Positions 33,212-44,540 of a stretch of DNA of 64,000 nucleotides are shown here, in pieces. The notes beneath the pieces are model-generated. The model was not told the DNA's origin and ran no database searches. It saw only the letters and a program-made list of their open reading frames with translations. Source of the stretch: Hamadaea sp013361475 (GTDB lineage Bacteria; Actinomycetota; Actinomycetes; Mycobacteriales; Micromonosporaceae); assembly GCF_040654195.1 (NCBI RefSeq), contig NZ_JBFAHM010000012.1, positions 124,001-188,000 on the forward strand, in the 5' to 3' direction. Made by a program: the position numbers and the translations under genes. Each line of letters starts with the position of its first letter. Within the stretch, counting starts at the first letter, position 1.

Positions 33212-33685
33212 GTGAGAATTCGACGGGCGATCCTCGCGGCGAGCGGCGTACCACTCCTGGGCCTGACGGCCTGCACCAGTGCAGATCCTCCGGATGCGCC
33301 GGTCGGCCCTGTGGCTGATGCGGTCGCGCCGTCACCATCGAAGACCGCACTCGACTGTGTTGAACCGGCGGCAGATCTCGTGCGCGCGATCATGGCGGGT
33401 GGTCTGCCGGGTTGGGGCACGCTGCGGCCGGAAGAGGCCTCCGCCTGGAAGTCGCCGGGCACGGACAAGGTCTACTTCATCGCGATCCGGTTCCGGGCGG
33501 AAAACCTCGGCCCTGAGACGGGGGTGTGGGTATCCGATTCCCTGTCGGCGGACCGCGAACTGCTCATGTCGCTGGACGAGGCCGCGCTGCGGGCCACCAC
33601 CTGGCCGAACGCGTCCACCGTCGACACGTCGTTCGGGCCGACGATGACCGGGGTGAAAGAGGCGAAAGCCTGTCTGGGTCCTTGA
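33212..33685 (+). CDS. Putative lipoprotein of unknown function
   Basis: The 157-residue precursor starts with a GTG (VRIRRAILAAS...) and has a short signal peptide ending in the lipobox LTAC at about residue 21, after which the mature protein begins with Cys. The mature part is about 137 residues, with one more Cys pair (DCVEPAAD and KACLGP near the end) that may form a disulfide. I do not recognise a family. It is divergent from mraY. Confidence 0.78.
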   Translation: MRIRRAILAASGVPLLGLTACTSADPPDAPVGPVADAVAPSPSKTALDCVEPAADLVRAIMAGGLPGWGTLRPEEASAWKSPGTDKVYFIAIRFRAENLGPETGVWVSDSLSADRELLMSLDEAALRATTWPNASTVDTSFGPTMTGVKEAKACLGP

Positions 33686-33733
33686 GAGCACGGCAATCGT
33701 TCGCGGCGGATCGGCAGAGGGCCCTCAGGTGAG

Positions 33734-33747
33734 GAGTCTTTGGTCCC
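33734..33747. promoter_or_regulatory. Weak DosR/DevR-like box upstream of the DoxX-like gene
   Basis: GAGTCTTTGGTCCC keeps the GTCCC half of a DosR-type box and matches the other half only partly. It lies about 94 bp before the DoxX-like start. On its own it is weak; its value comes from the better box before narG. Confidence 0.35.
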
Positions 33748-33840
33748 GGCCAGGTCGGGCGGTTCGCCTCAGGTGCACCACACCGGAACGCGGGAAAGTG
33801 AGGTCGACAACGAAAGGGCAAGGCTGACGGGAGAGACGTC

Positions 33841-34434
33841 ATGACCGCCACACCGCACAAGGCTCCGGTTCTGCACCGCGAACGCGCGGAGGCACCTGGA
33901 TCGATGCTCACTCACACCGCCGCGCGGGCGCTCGCTGTCTTGCGGATCGCCACCGGCACCGTCTTCCTGTGGGCGTTCCTGGACAAGACGTTCGGCCTCG
34001 GCTACGCCACCCCGGACGCCCGGGCCTGGATCAACGGCGGATCGCCGACCAAGGGCTTCCTCGCCAACGTCGACCTCGGACCGTCCTTCCTGCAGACGTT
34101 CTTCCACAACATCGCGGGCACCTGGTGGGCGGACTGGCTGTTCATGGCCGGCCTGGCCGGCGTCGGCACGGCCCTGATCCTCGGCATCGGCATGCGCATC
34201 GCGGCCGGCGCGGCCGTGGCGATGATGTCGATGATGTGGCTGGCCGAGTTCCCGCTCGACCGCACCGCCGCCGACGGCACGCCCAGCGGGTCGACCAACC
34301 CGATCACCGACTACCACGTCATCTACGGGATCACCACCGTGGTGTTGGCGCTGACCTACGCGGGCCAGACCTGGGGCCTGGGTCGCTGGTGGGCCCGGCT
34401 GCCGTTCGTGCAGCGCCACCGCTGGCTCATCTGA
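33841..34434 (+). CDS. DoxX/DoxD-family membrane protein
   Basis: The 197-residue protein has four membrane helices and resembles the DoxX/DoxD family of small membrane proteins linked to quinone or thiosulfate redox work. Typical features are ALAVLRIATGTVFLWAFLDKTFGLGY in the first helix region, WINGGSPTKGFL, and a conserved WLAEFPLD loop. It starts at ATG 33841 with GGGAG upstream. It stands before narK and narGHJI and may serve the same low-oxygen respiration; its exact reaction is not known. Confidence 0.8.
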   Translation: MTATPHKAPVLHRERAEAPGSMLTHTAARALAVLRIATGTVFLWAFLDKTFGLGYATPDARAWINGGSPTKGFLANVDLGPSFLQTFFHNIAGTWWADWLFMAGLAGVGTALILGIGMRIAAGAAVAMMSMMWLAEFPLDRTAADGTPSGSTNPITDYHVIYGITTVVLALTYAGQTWGLGRWWARLPFVQRHRWLI

Positions 34435-34449
34435 ATCCGCTATGCCGAC

Positions 34450-34486
34450 AGGCTGGGCAGGCTCGACCGAAGGGCCCGCCCAGCCT
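34450..34486 (+). terminator. Hairpin downstream of the DoxX-like gene
   Basis: AGGCTGGGC (34450-34458) pairs with GCCCAGCCT (34478-34486), a nine-base perfect stem with a loop that can form a smaller inner pair, followed by TTCAC. It lies 15 bp after the DoxX-like stop and would separate it from narK. Confidence 0.6.
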
Positions 34487-34551
34487 TCACGCTGCCACAC
34501 GACCACCCGGCCGGCGCCGGGGCCGCGACCGAGAAGCGCTAGGGAGACGAC

Positions 34552-35850
34552 ATGAGCGGCACGACTACTACGACCTCCGGGCGGCAACGGGTCCTCATGC
34601 TGACCCTGGCCACCGTCGGGTTCGCGGTGAACTTCTGGGCGTGGGCGCTGCTGAGTCCGTTGGCCCCGAAGTTCAAGGAGGCGCTGGGGCTGAGCGCGTT
34701 CCAGCAGGCGTTGCTCGTCGCGGTCCCGGTCGTGGTCGGCTCGGTGGGCCGGATCCCGGTCGGGGCCCTGACCGATCGGTTCGGTGGACGGATCATGTTC
34801 CCGCTGGTCTCCCTGGCCACCGTCGTCCCCGTGGCGTACCTGGGCCTGGCGGGCCAGACCTCGCTGGCCGGGTTGCTGGTCGGCGGGTTCTTCCTCGGCG
34901 TCGGGGGTACCGCCTTCGCGGTCGGGGTCCCGTTCGTCAACGCCTGGTTCCCGCCCCAACGGCGTGGTCTGGCGATCGGAGTCTTCGGCGCGGGCATGGG
35001 CGGCACTGCGATCAGTGCGCTGACCACAGTGCAGCTTGTGGACGCCGGTACTGCGGCCACCCCCTTCGTCGTCACCGCCGTCGTCCTGATCGCGTACGCG
35101 ATCGCCGCCGCGCTGGTGCTGCGCGACGCTCCCGGGCGGGTCCCGCCAAGCCAGCGCCTGACGCAGCGGCTGGCCGCCACCGTTCGGCTGCCCGTCACCT
35201 GGCAGGCTGCCGTGCTGTACGCCGTGGTCTTCGGCGGGTACGTCGCGTTCTCGGTCTACCTGCCCGCGTACCTCAAGACCGCGTACGGACTCACGCAGGC
35301 CGACGCGGCCAACCGGATGGCGGGGTTCGTCCTCCTGGCGGTGGTCATGCGGCCGGTCGGCGGCTGGCTGTCGGACCGAGTCGCACCGAGCCGCGTCCTG
35401 GCCGTCGCCCTCACTGTGGTGGCTCTCGGCGCCGCCGTGCAGGCGTTCACGCCGGGCCTCGTCCCGCTGGGGACGATCGCGTTCCTGTCCATGGCGGCCG
35501 CGCTCGGCGCCGGTAGCGGCGCGACGTTCGCGCTGGTCGCGCAGCGAGCCCCGGCCGCGATGGTCGGCTCGGTCACGGGCGTGGTCGGTGCCGCCGGCGG
35601 GCTCGGCGGATTCGTTCCGCCGCTGGTCATGGGGGCCGTCTACGGGCACTACCAGTCGTATGCGCTCGGCCTGGCCGCCCTGGCCGTCGTCGCCCTCGCC
35701 ACCTTGCTGCTCACCGTCACCGTCGTGGCCCGTGCGCGCCGCGAGGACGACCCGGCGACGAGCCGCACCCAGGCAACGCTCCGTCCGCATGCCGGTCAGC
35801 CCCACGGGACGGGACCTTTGGCCCGTGACCTCACCGAGGATCCCCGCTGA
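34552..35850 (+). CDS. narK: Nitrate/nitrite transporter of the major facilitator superfamily
   Basis: The 432-residue protein has twelve membrane helices and NarK-type signatures: FWAWALLSPLAPKF in helix 1, VGRIPVGALTDRFGGR between helices 2 and 3, and the glycine-rich nitrate-signature segments FFLGVGGTAFAVGVPFV and VVGAAGGLGGFVPPLV. It imports nitrate, exchanges nitrite, or both. Its position directly before narGHJI supports service to respiratory nitrate reductase rather than assimilation. The start at ATG 34552 has GGGAG upstream. Confidence 0.93.
   Translation: MSGTTTTTSGRQRVLMLTLATVGFAVNFWAWALLSPLAPKFKEALGLSAFQQALLVAVPVVVGSVGRIPVGALTDRFGGRIMFPLVSLATVVPVAYLGLAGQTSLAGLLVGGFFLGVGGTAFAVGVPFVNAWFPPQRRGLAIGVFGAGMGGTAISALTTVQLVDAGTAATPFVVTAVVLIAYAIAAALVLRDAPGRVPPSQRLTQRLAATVRLPVTWQAAVLYAVVFGGYVAFSVYLPAYLKTAYGLTQADAANRMAGFVLLAVVMRPVGGWLSDRVAPSRVLAVALTVVALGAAVQAFTPGLVPLGTIAFLSMAAALGAGSGATFALVAQRAPAAMVGSVTGVVGAAGGLGGFVPPLVMGAVYGHYQSYALGLAALAVVALATLLLTVTVVARARREDDPATSRTQATLRPHAGQPHGTGPLARDLTEDPR
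35811..35824. promoter_or_regulatory. DosR/DevR-like box upstream of narG
   Basis: GGGACCTTTGGCCC matches the core of the mycobacterial DosR box (GGGACT-WWW-GSCCC) at all but one position. It lies in the last codons of narK, 117 bp upstream of the narG ATG, a reasonable activator distance. In actinobacteria DosR-type regulators switch on nitrate respiration and dormancy genes under low oxygen. Confidence 0.7.
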
Positions 35851-35860
35851 AATGAGCAGC

Positions 35861-35886
35861 GGCTCGCGGTGTGCCGCTTGCGAGCC
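35861..35886. other. Hairpin between narK and narG
   Basis: GGCTCGC (35861-35867) pairs with GCGAGCC (35880-35886) around a twelve-base loop. It lies 11 bp after the narK stop and could end part of the narK transcripts or be a leader structure for narG. No T-run follows. Confidence 0.4.
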
Positions 35887-35940
35887 GATCACGATCAGGT
35901 CAGTGTGGATCAAAAGCAGACGAGTAGGACGGATAGTCGG

Positions 35941-38900
35941 ATGGCGAACGCAGCCGAGAACGCAAACCGGGCATTGCTTGCGGTAGGCGGACTCGTCCGG
36001 CGCGCGGAGGTTTCTCCCGACGGCCGGGCGCTGTACCAGATCGGCGGCCGCGAGGCAGACGCCTTCTATCGGGACCGCTGGTCCTACGACAAGGTCGTCC
36101 GGTCGACGCATGGGGTCAACTGCACCGGCTCGTGCTCGTGGAAGGTGTACGTCAAGGACGGCATCATCACCTGGGAGCAGCAGCAGACCGACTATCCGAC
36201 GGCCGGCCCCGACCGGCCGGAGTACGAGCCGCGCGGGTGTCCGCGTGGTGCGGCGTTCTCCTGGTACACCTACTCGCCCACGCGAGTCCGGTTTCCCTAC
36301 GCCCGGGGCGTGCTGATCGAGATGTACCGGGAGGCCAAGGGCCGGCTCGGTGATCCGGTCGCGGCCTGGGCCGACATTCAGGACGACCCGGAGCGCCGCC
36401 GCCGCTACCAGCGGGCCCGCGGCAAGGGCGGCCTCGTCCGGATCACCTGGGACGAGGCCCAGGAGATCGTCGCGGCCGCGCACGTGCACGCCATCAAGCA
36501 GTACGGTCCGGACCGGGTCGCCGGTTTCTCGCCCATCCCGGCCATGTCGATGGTCTCCCACGCGGTCGGCGCGCGGTTCCTGTCGCTCATCGGCGGGTCC
36601 ATGTTGTCGTTCTACGACTGGTACGCCGACCTGCCGGTGGCCTCGCCGCAGGTGTTCGGCGACCAGACCGACGTTCCCGAGTCCGGCGACTGGTGGGACG
36701 CGTCCTACCTGATCATGTGGGGTTCGAACGTCCCGGTGACGCGTACGCCGGACGCCCATTGGATGGCCGAGGCCCGCTACCGGGGGCAGAAGGTCGTCGT
36801 GGTGTCGCCGGACTACGCCGACAACGTGAAGTTCGCCGACGACTGGCTGCCCGCCCAGCCCGGCACCGACGGCGCGCTGGCCATGGCGATGGGCCACGTG
36901 GTCTTGAAGGAGTTCTTCGTCGACCGGACGGTGGAACCGTTCGTCGACTATGTACGCCGCTTCACCGACCTGCCGTACCTGATCACCTTGGATCCCGTCG
37001 AAGGCGGAGGGTATCGGCCGGGCAAGTTCCTCACCGCCGCCGACCTCGCCACCGATCTCACCGCCGCCGGGGAGGCGGGCGGCGAGGCGGCCTTCCGGCC
37101 GGTGGTGTGGGACGAGACCGCCGACGCCGTGGCCGTGCCGAACGGGTCGCTCGGCGACCGGTACGCCGAAGCCGGGGCCGGTCGCTGGAATCTCGACCTG
37201 GGCTCGATCGTCCCCCGGTTGAGCTGCGCCGGCGGCGACGCCGTCGAGGTTCTGCTGCCCCGGTTCGACAACGATCTGCCAGAGGTGCTGCGGCGAGGCG
37301 TACCGACCGCGACGGTGGGCGGGCAGCTGGTGACCACCGTGTTCGACCTGATGCTCGCCCAGTACGGGGTGGCCCGCCCGGGGCTGCCCGGTCGCTGGCC
37401 GACGGGGTACGACGACGCCGCCGAGCCCTACACTCCCGCGTGGCAGGAGCCGATCACCGGCGTACCGGGCAAGGCGGTGGCGCGGATCGCCCGGGAGTTC
37501 GCCGACAACGCCGAACGTTCCGGCGGCCGCTCGATGATCCTCATGGGAGCCGGCACCAACCACTGGTTCCACTCCGACACCACGTACCGGGCGATGCTCG
37601 CCCTCACCACGCTGACCGGCTGCCAAGGGGTGAACGGCGGCGGCTGGGCGCACTACGTCGGCCAGGAGAAGTGCCGCCCGGTGACGGGCTGGTCGCATCT
37701 GGCGTTCGGGCTGGACTGGTCTCGTCCGCCGCGCCAGATGATCGGGACGGCGTTCTGGTATCTGCACACCGATCAGTGGCGCTACGACCAGTACGACGCG
37801 GGCGTGCTCGCCTCGCCCCTGGGCAGCGGCCGGTTCGCCGGCAAGCACACCGCCGACCTGCTGGCTCAGTCCGCCCGGCTCGGCTGGATGCCGTCGATGC
37901 CGACGTTCGACCGTAATCCGCTGGACGTGGCCGACGAGGCGCTGGCCGCCGACCCGGACAACCCGGGCGCGTACGTGGCCGAGGCGCTGACCGGCGGCCG
38001 GCTCGGGTTCGCCGGCGCCGACCCGGATGCGCCGCAGAACTGGCCGCGCGTCCTGACCGTCTGGCGGGCCAATCTGCTCGGCTCGTCGGCCAAGGGCAAC
38101 GAGTACTTCCTGCGGCACCTGCTCGGTACGGACGCCTCGTTGCGAGCCGAGGAAACACCGCCGGACCGGCGGCCGCAGGAGGTGCGCTGGCGGGACGAGG
38201 CTCCGGAGGGCAAGCTCGACCTGCTGCTGAGCCTGGACTTCCGGATGACGTCGACGACGTTGTTCTCCGACATCGTGCTCCCCGCCGCGACCTGGTACGA
38301 GAAGCACGACCTCAACAGCACCGACATGCATCCCTACGTGCACGCGTTCACACCCGCGATCAGTCCACCGTGGCAGACGCGTACGGACTTCGCGGCCTTC
38401 CACGGCATCGCGCGGGCGTTCTCCGACCTGGCCGCGGAGCATCTGGGCGTACGCCAGGACCTGGTGGCGGCGCCGCTGCTGCACGACACCCCGGACGCGC
38501 TGGCCACCCCGCACGGCGTCGTACGCGACTGGAAGACCGGCGAGGTGGCGGCCATCCCCGGCAAGACCATGCCGAAGTTCGTCGTGGTGGAACGCGACTA
38601 CGGCGCGATCGCCGAGAAGATGGCCTCCGTCGGCCCGTTGCTCGACCGGCTCGGGACCACCACGAAGGCCGTCACCGTCGACGTCAGCCCCGAGATCGCG
38701 TACCTGAAGAAGATCAACGGCGAGGTGCGCGGAGGCGTCGCCGACGGACGGCCGCGCCTGGACACGGACATCCGGGCCTGTGAGGCGATCCTCATGCTGT
38801 CGGGCACCACGAACGGCCGCGTGGCGACCGAGGGATTCCGTTTCCTGGAACGGCGGACCGGGCAGCGGCTCGCGGACCTGGCCGCCGAGCACGAAGGCAA

Positions 38901-39626
38901 GCAGATTCGGTTCGCCGACACGCAGGCGCGGCCGGTGCCCGTGATCACCAGCCCGGAGTGGTCGGGCAGCGAACACGGCGGCCGGCGCTACTCGCCCTTC
39001 ACGATCAATGTGGAGCGGCTCAAGCCGTGGCACACCCTGACCGGACGGCAGCACTTCTTCCTCGACCACGACTGGATCGCCGAACTCGGCGAACAGTTGC
39101 CGATCTTCCGGCCGCCGCTGGACATGCACAAGTTGTTCGGCGAGCCGCGGCTGGGCCGCACCGGTGAGCTGGAGCTGACGGTTCGCTACCTGACGCCGCA
39201 CTCGAAGTGGTCGATCCACTCCGAGTATCAGGACAACCTGATCATGCTGACGCTGTCGCGCGGCGGGCCGACCCTGTGGATGAGCGAGGCCGACGCGGCC
39301 AAGATCGGCGTCGCGGACAACGACTGGATCGAGGCGGTCAACCGCAACGGCGTGGTGGTCTGCCGGGCGGTCGTCACCCACAAGATGCCCGAAGGCACGG
39401 TCTACATGTATCACGCCCAGGAACGCGTGATCGACGTGCCGAAGGCCGAGACCTCGGGCCGACGCGGCGGCATCCACAACTCGCTGACCCGCCTGCTGGT
39501 CAAACCCAGTCACATCGTCGGCGGGTACGCGCAGCTGTCGTTCGCCTTCAACTATCTCGGTCCCACCGGCAACCAGCGGGACGAGGTCACGATCATCCGC
39601 CGCCGCTCGCAGGAGGTGCAGTACTA

Positions 39627-39627
<1 letters not shown>
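35941..39627 (+). CDS. narG: Respiratory nitrate reductase, catalytic alpha subunit
   Basis: NarG reduces nitrate to nitrite at a Mo-bisMGD centre on the cytoplasmic side of the membrane complex. The 1,228-residue protein has the FS0 cluster ligands His57, Cys61, Cys65 and Cys100 with exactly the spacing of E. coli NarG (49, 53, 57, 92), and the molybdenum ligand Asp226 in SFYDWYADLP. Large molybdopterin-dinucleotide-binding segments follow to the end. No Tat signal is present, as expected for this class. The ATG at 35941 is chosen; an in-frame GTG at 35905 with CAGG upstream is an alternative. The stop shares a base with the narH start. Confidence 0.97.
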
Positions 39628-41329
<1,702 letters not shown>

Positions 41330-41333
<4 letters not shown>

Positions 41334-41944
41334 CCACATCGGACTGGCGGCCGGTCGCCGCCCGCGCGGCCTCGCTGCTGCTGCGCTACCCCGACGCGGA
41401 AGTGGTCGCCGCCACCCCGCTGATCCATTCCGCCCTGGCCGGACTGCCGATCGCGGTGGGCGATTCGCTGCGACCGGTCGTCGAGCACCGGCTCGGCTCC
41501 GACCCGGTGACCCTCGCCGCGGAGTACGTGGAACTCTTCGACTTCCGCCGCCGGTGCTGCCTGCACCTGACGTACTACACCGCCGGGGACACCCGCCGCC
41601 GCGGCGAGGCGCTCGTCGGCTTCGCCGCTCGGTTCAAGGAGGCCGGGCTGGAAGTCGTCGACGGGGAACTGCCCGACTACCTGCCCGCGGTCCTCGACCT
41701 CTCCGCGATCGATCCCGGCGGCTGGCGGCTGCTGCACGACCATCGGGTCGGCCTGGATCTGCTGAGCAAGGCGTTGGCGGGCTCGGCGTACCAGGGCGCG
41801 GTCGAGGCCGTCCGGGCGATGTTGCCGCCCGCCCGGCCCGCCGACCTCGTGGCAGCCGCCACGCTCGCCCGCTCCGGCCCGCCCGCCGAACAGGTCGGCC
41901 TGGAACCGTTCGGACTCGTCGACACGACCGGAGGACGCCGGTGA
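41330..41944 (+). CDS. narJ: Nitrate reductase assembly chaperone NarJ
   Basis: NarJ is a cytoplasmic, TorD-like helical chaperone that holds NarGH until cofactors are inserted and the complex joins NarI. The 204-residue protein has the family features LLLRYPDAEVV near the start and EYVELFDFRRRCCLHLTYYTAGDTRRRG in the middle (given here in parts: EYVELFDFRRRC and LHLTYYTAGDTRRRG). It overlaps narH by GTGA at its start and narI by GTGA at its end, consistent with coupled translation of the whole operon. Confidence 0.93.
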
Positions 41945-42690
41945 ACACACTGCTGTGGGTGGTCTACCCGTACGTCGCCGTCGCGATCCTCGTCGGCGGG
42001 CTCGTCTGGCGCTATCGCTACGACAAATTCGGCTGGACCACCCGGTCGTCCCAGCTCTACGAGACCACCGTGCTGCGATGGGGCAGCCCGCTGTTCCACT
42101 TCGGCATCCTGCTCGTCCTGCTGGGACACATCGGCGGCCTGTTGATCCCCAAGTCGTGGACCGAGGCGGCCGGCATCAGCGAGCACATGTACCACCTGGC
42201 CGCGGTCTTCCTCGGCACGGTGGCCGGCTTCTGCACGCTCATCGGCATGGCCATCCTGATCCTGCGCCGCCGCCTGACCGGGCCGGTCTTCGCCGCCACC
42301 ACCAAGAACGACAAGGCGATGTATCTGGTGCTCGCCTCGGTGATCGTGCTCGGGCTGTGGGCCACCGTGAAGGCGAACCTCGCGGGGGGCGGCTACGACT
42401 ACCGCGAGACCGTCTCGCCCTGGTTCCGATCGCTGTTCGTGCTGCAGCCGGATCCGGCGCTGATGACGAACGTCCCGGCCACCTTCCAGACCCACGTGAT
42501 CGCCGCGTTCGCGCTGTTCGCGTTCTGGCCCTTCACCCGGCTCGTGCACGCCTTCAGCGCCCCCGTCGGATACCTGACCAGGCCCTACGTCGTCTATCGC
42601 AGTCGTGACCTCGCCCAGGGATCACGCGGGCTGCGGGCGGCCCGGCCGGGCTGGGAAGGCCCGCCGCAGGCGCCCGGCAAACGCCGGTGA
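41941..42690 (+). CDS. narI: Respiratory nitrate reductase, cytochrome b gamma subunit
   Basis: NarI is the membrane subunit that oxidises menaquinol and carries two b hemes. The 249-residue protein has five membrane helices and the expected heme-ligand His residues: two in the second helix region (FHFGILLVLLGH), and two in the last helix region (HVIAAFALFAFWPFTRLVH). It is the last gene of the operon. The GTG at 41941 overlaps the narJ stop. A regulator gene converges 20 bp downstream. Confidence 0.95.
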   Translation: MNTLLWVVYPYVAVAILVGGLVWRYRYDKFGWTTRSSQLYETTVLRWGSPLFHFGILLVLLGHIGGLLIPKSWTEAAGISEHMYHLAAVFLGTVAGFCTLIGMAILILRRRLTGPVFAATTKNDKAMYLVLASVIVLGLWATVKANLAGGGYDYRETVSPWFRSLFVLQPDPALMTNVPATFQTHVIAAFALFAFWPFTRLVHAFSAPVGYLTRPYVVYRSRDLAQGSRGLRAARPGWEGPPQAPGKRR

Positions 42691-42709
42691 TCCGCCCGGG
42701 AGTCACCGG

Positions 42710-43765
42710 TCAGCCGGGCCAGCCGAGCAGACGAGCGCCGAGGACGGCAGCCTGGAGCGTGAAGCGCTGGGTGGGTTCGCCCGGGTGATATCCGGTCAAG
42801 GCCTGAAGGCGGTCGAGGCGATAGGTCACGGCTCGAACGGACAGATGGAGGTGCCGGGCGGTGGCGGTGTAATTGCCCTGGTTGTCGAAGAGCACCGCCA
42901 GAGTGTCCACATACGGTTGGGGGCCGCCCCGTGCATCCAGCAGGGGACCGAGGACCGTGGTGACAAGGTCGGTGATCGCCTCGCGGTCACGGAGCAGGAC
43001 CGGGAACACCAACAGGTCCGCGGCGTTCAGCACCGGTGCGGTGAAGCCGAGCTTGGCGGCCAGGTCGAGGGCGTTGCGGGCCTCGTCGAGCGAGGTGGCC
43101 AGGCCCTGGACGCCGGTGTGCGTACGCCCGACGCCGATCTGCCAACCGCCGGCCCCCAGCAGCCGGACCAGCAGATGAGCCAGCTCCGCCGGCACGCCAC
43201 GAAGTCCACCGGCGCTGATGCACACGAGGTCCGGGTGGCGCAACGTCGTCAGGGTGTTGCCGTCGCCGTACCTGGCCGCCAGCGCGCCGTCCACCCGATG
43301 GGCGACGTCGGCGGTGAGACCGGCCGAGCGGACGACGAGAACGGTGTGCGAGGCTGCCAGCCGGATGCCGTACCGATTCGCCCGCTGGGCCAGAACTCCG
43401 GGGTCGGCGCGTCCGGTGAGCAAATCGTTGACGAAAGCGGCCCGGTCGGCGTCGTTCCGGACCAGTTCCGCGTGAGCGCTGCGGTCGTGTCCGGCGATCG
43501 CGGCGTCCAGCGCCGTCCGCAGAACGGTCAACAGCTCGGCGGCGCGTGCGTACGTCGCGGCGGCGGTGCCGGCGGTCGGCTCGGCTTCCGTCCAGACCAT
43601 CGAGCAGGCGGTCAGCATGGCTCCGGCCAGATCGCGCAGGGCGACTCCGGAGTCAGCGGCATGGGCGCCGAGCTGCCCGGCAGCGCGTGATCGCGCGCCG
43701 CCGGGCTCCGTACGCAGAATTCTGGCGCACTCCTCGGCGAGCCGGTCCTGCTCAGACGCCGACAT
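42710..43765 (-). CDS. PucR/CdaR-family transcriptional regulator
   Basis: The 351-residue protein has a variable helical N-terminal part, a central GGDEF-like domain remnant (IGVGRTHTGVQGLATSLDEARNALDLA) and the C-terminal PucR-type helix-turn-helix near residues 296-330 (NQGNYTATARHLHLSVRAVTYRL). Regulators of this class often control small-molecule use and nearby genes. It converges with narI and overlaps the ABC permease by 14 bp on the same strand, so an ABC-operon link is more direct than a nitrate link. Its ligand is unknown. Confidence 0.88.
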   Translation of the reverse strand: MSASEQDRLAEECARILRTEPGGARSRAAGQLGAHAADSGVALRDLAGAMLTACSMVWTEAEPTAGTAAATYARAAELLTVLRTALDAAIAGHDRSAHAELVRNDADRAAFVNDLLTGRADPGVLAQRANRYGIRLAASHTVLVVRSAGLTADVAHRVDGALAARYGDGNTLTTLRHPDLVCISAGGLRGVPAELAHLLVRLLGAGGWQIGVGRTHTGVQGLATSLDEARNALDLAAKLGFTAPVLNAADLLVFPVLLRDREAITDLVTTVLGPLLDARGGPQPYVDTLAVLFDNQGNYTATARHLHLSVRAVTYRLDRLQALTGYHPGEPTQRFTLQAAVLGARLLGWPG

Positions 43766-44540
43766 CGCGCTGATCGAACAGGATGACTCCGGCCGCGGCG
43801 GTGGCGACTCCGGTGACGAGGAGGACGAGCAGTTCGACGGGGTGCCAGCCGGTGTGCAACGGGTCGGTGCCGATGAAGTAGTGGAACGGCGACAGCCAGG
43901 TCAACCAGCTGACGCCGGCGAACATGCCGCCGATCGCGTTGGCCATGTAGGTGGCGACGGCGATGGCGCCGGTCACCGCCAGGACCGTCGTACGCCGTCC
44001 GCTGGCCGCTCCGACGAGGAAGGCGATCCCCGTGAAGCACCACACGAGCGCGATCAGGCCGACGCACGCGGCGGCGACGTTGGACAGCGAGATGTCCATT
44101 CCGATGCTGGGGACGATGAGGCTCAGCAGTATCCACGGAATCGCGGCCACGAGGGTGACGGCCGCCCCGGTGGCAGTGAGCCGCTGGAGGGCGAACGCGT
44201 TGCGGGACAATGGATTGACCAGCAGGAGCTCCATGCCGCCGTCCTCTTCGGGCCGGGCGATCGTCCGCGCGGTCAGGGTGACGGCGCACATGAGGATCAG
44301 AAGTGGCCCGATCAGGCTGAACACGGTCGCCTGCAGGTACCCGGCGGGCGAGAGCATGTCGGCGATCCCCAGGAAGTCGAGCATGCCTTCGGGCAGCGCG
44401 TCCTGCTTGAGCTTGGCGGCGTCCTGGAACTGGCTGTAGAACGACGTGTAGATCGAGGTGAACGCGGCGACGCCGACGGACCAGCCGATCAGCGCCCGCC
44501 GGTCGTCGCGCCAGGTCTTACGCACGAGGGCGGGCAGCAT
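43752..44540 (-). CDS. ABC transporter permease (exporter type)
   Basis: The 262-residue protein has six membrane helices and a helical start typical of ABC-2-type permeases (MLPALVRKTWRDDRRALIGW). Further marks are ARTIARPEEDGGMELLLVNPLSR, the ABC-2 cytoplasmic coupling region, and SPFHYF near the end. It overlaps its ATPase gene by 23 bp, and the PucR regulator overlaps it in turn. The substrate is unknown; drugs and lipids are common for this family. Confidence 0.9.
   Translation of the reverse strand: MLPALVRKTWRDDRRALIGWSVGVAAFTSIYTSFYSQFQDAAKLKQDALPEGMLDFLGIADMLSPAGYLQATVFSLIGPLLILMCAVTLTARTIARPEEDGGMELLLVNPLSRNAFALQRLTATGAAVTLVAAIPWILLSLIVPSIGMDISLSNVAAACVGLIALVWCFTGIAFLVGAASGRRTTVLAVTGAIAVATYMANAIGGMFAGVSWLTWLSPFHYFIGTDPLHTGWHPVELLVLLVTGVATAAAGVILFDQRDVGV

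Noticed and set aside
35881..35940. An FNR-type box (TTGAT....ATCAA) before narG
   Set aside because: Only a half-like GATCAAAA is present; the symmetrical half is missing, so the DosR-like box is the better candidate.
33769..39513. A 1,914-codon open frame on the - strand opposite the nar genes
   Set aside because: It lies antisense to narK and narG, which are certain; its translation is Arg/Gly/Asp-rich with no domain, as is usual for antisense frames of GC-rich genes.
42694..42719. GCCCGG / CCGGGC hairpin between narI and the PucR-type gene
   Set aside because: The stem is six bases with a 14-base loop and overlaps the regulator's last codons, which is common by chance in such GC-rich DNA.
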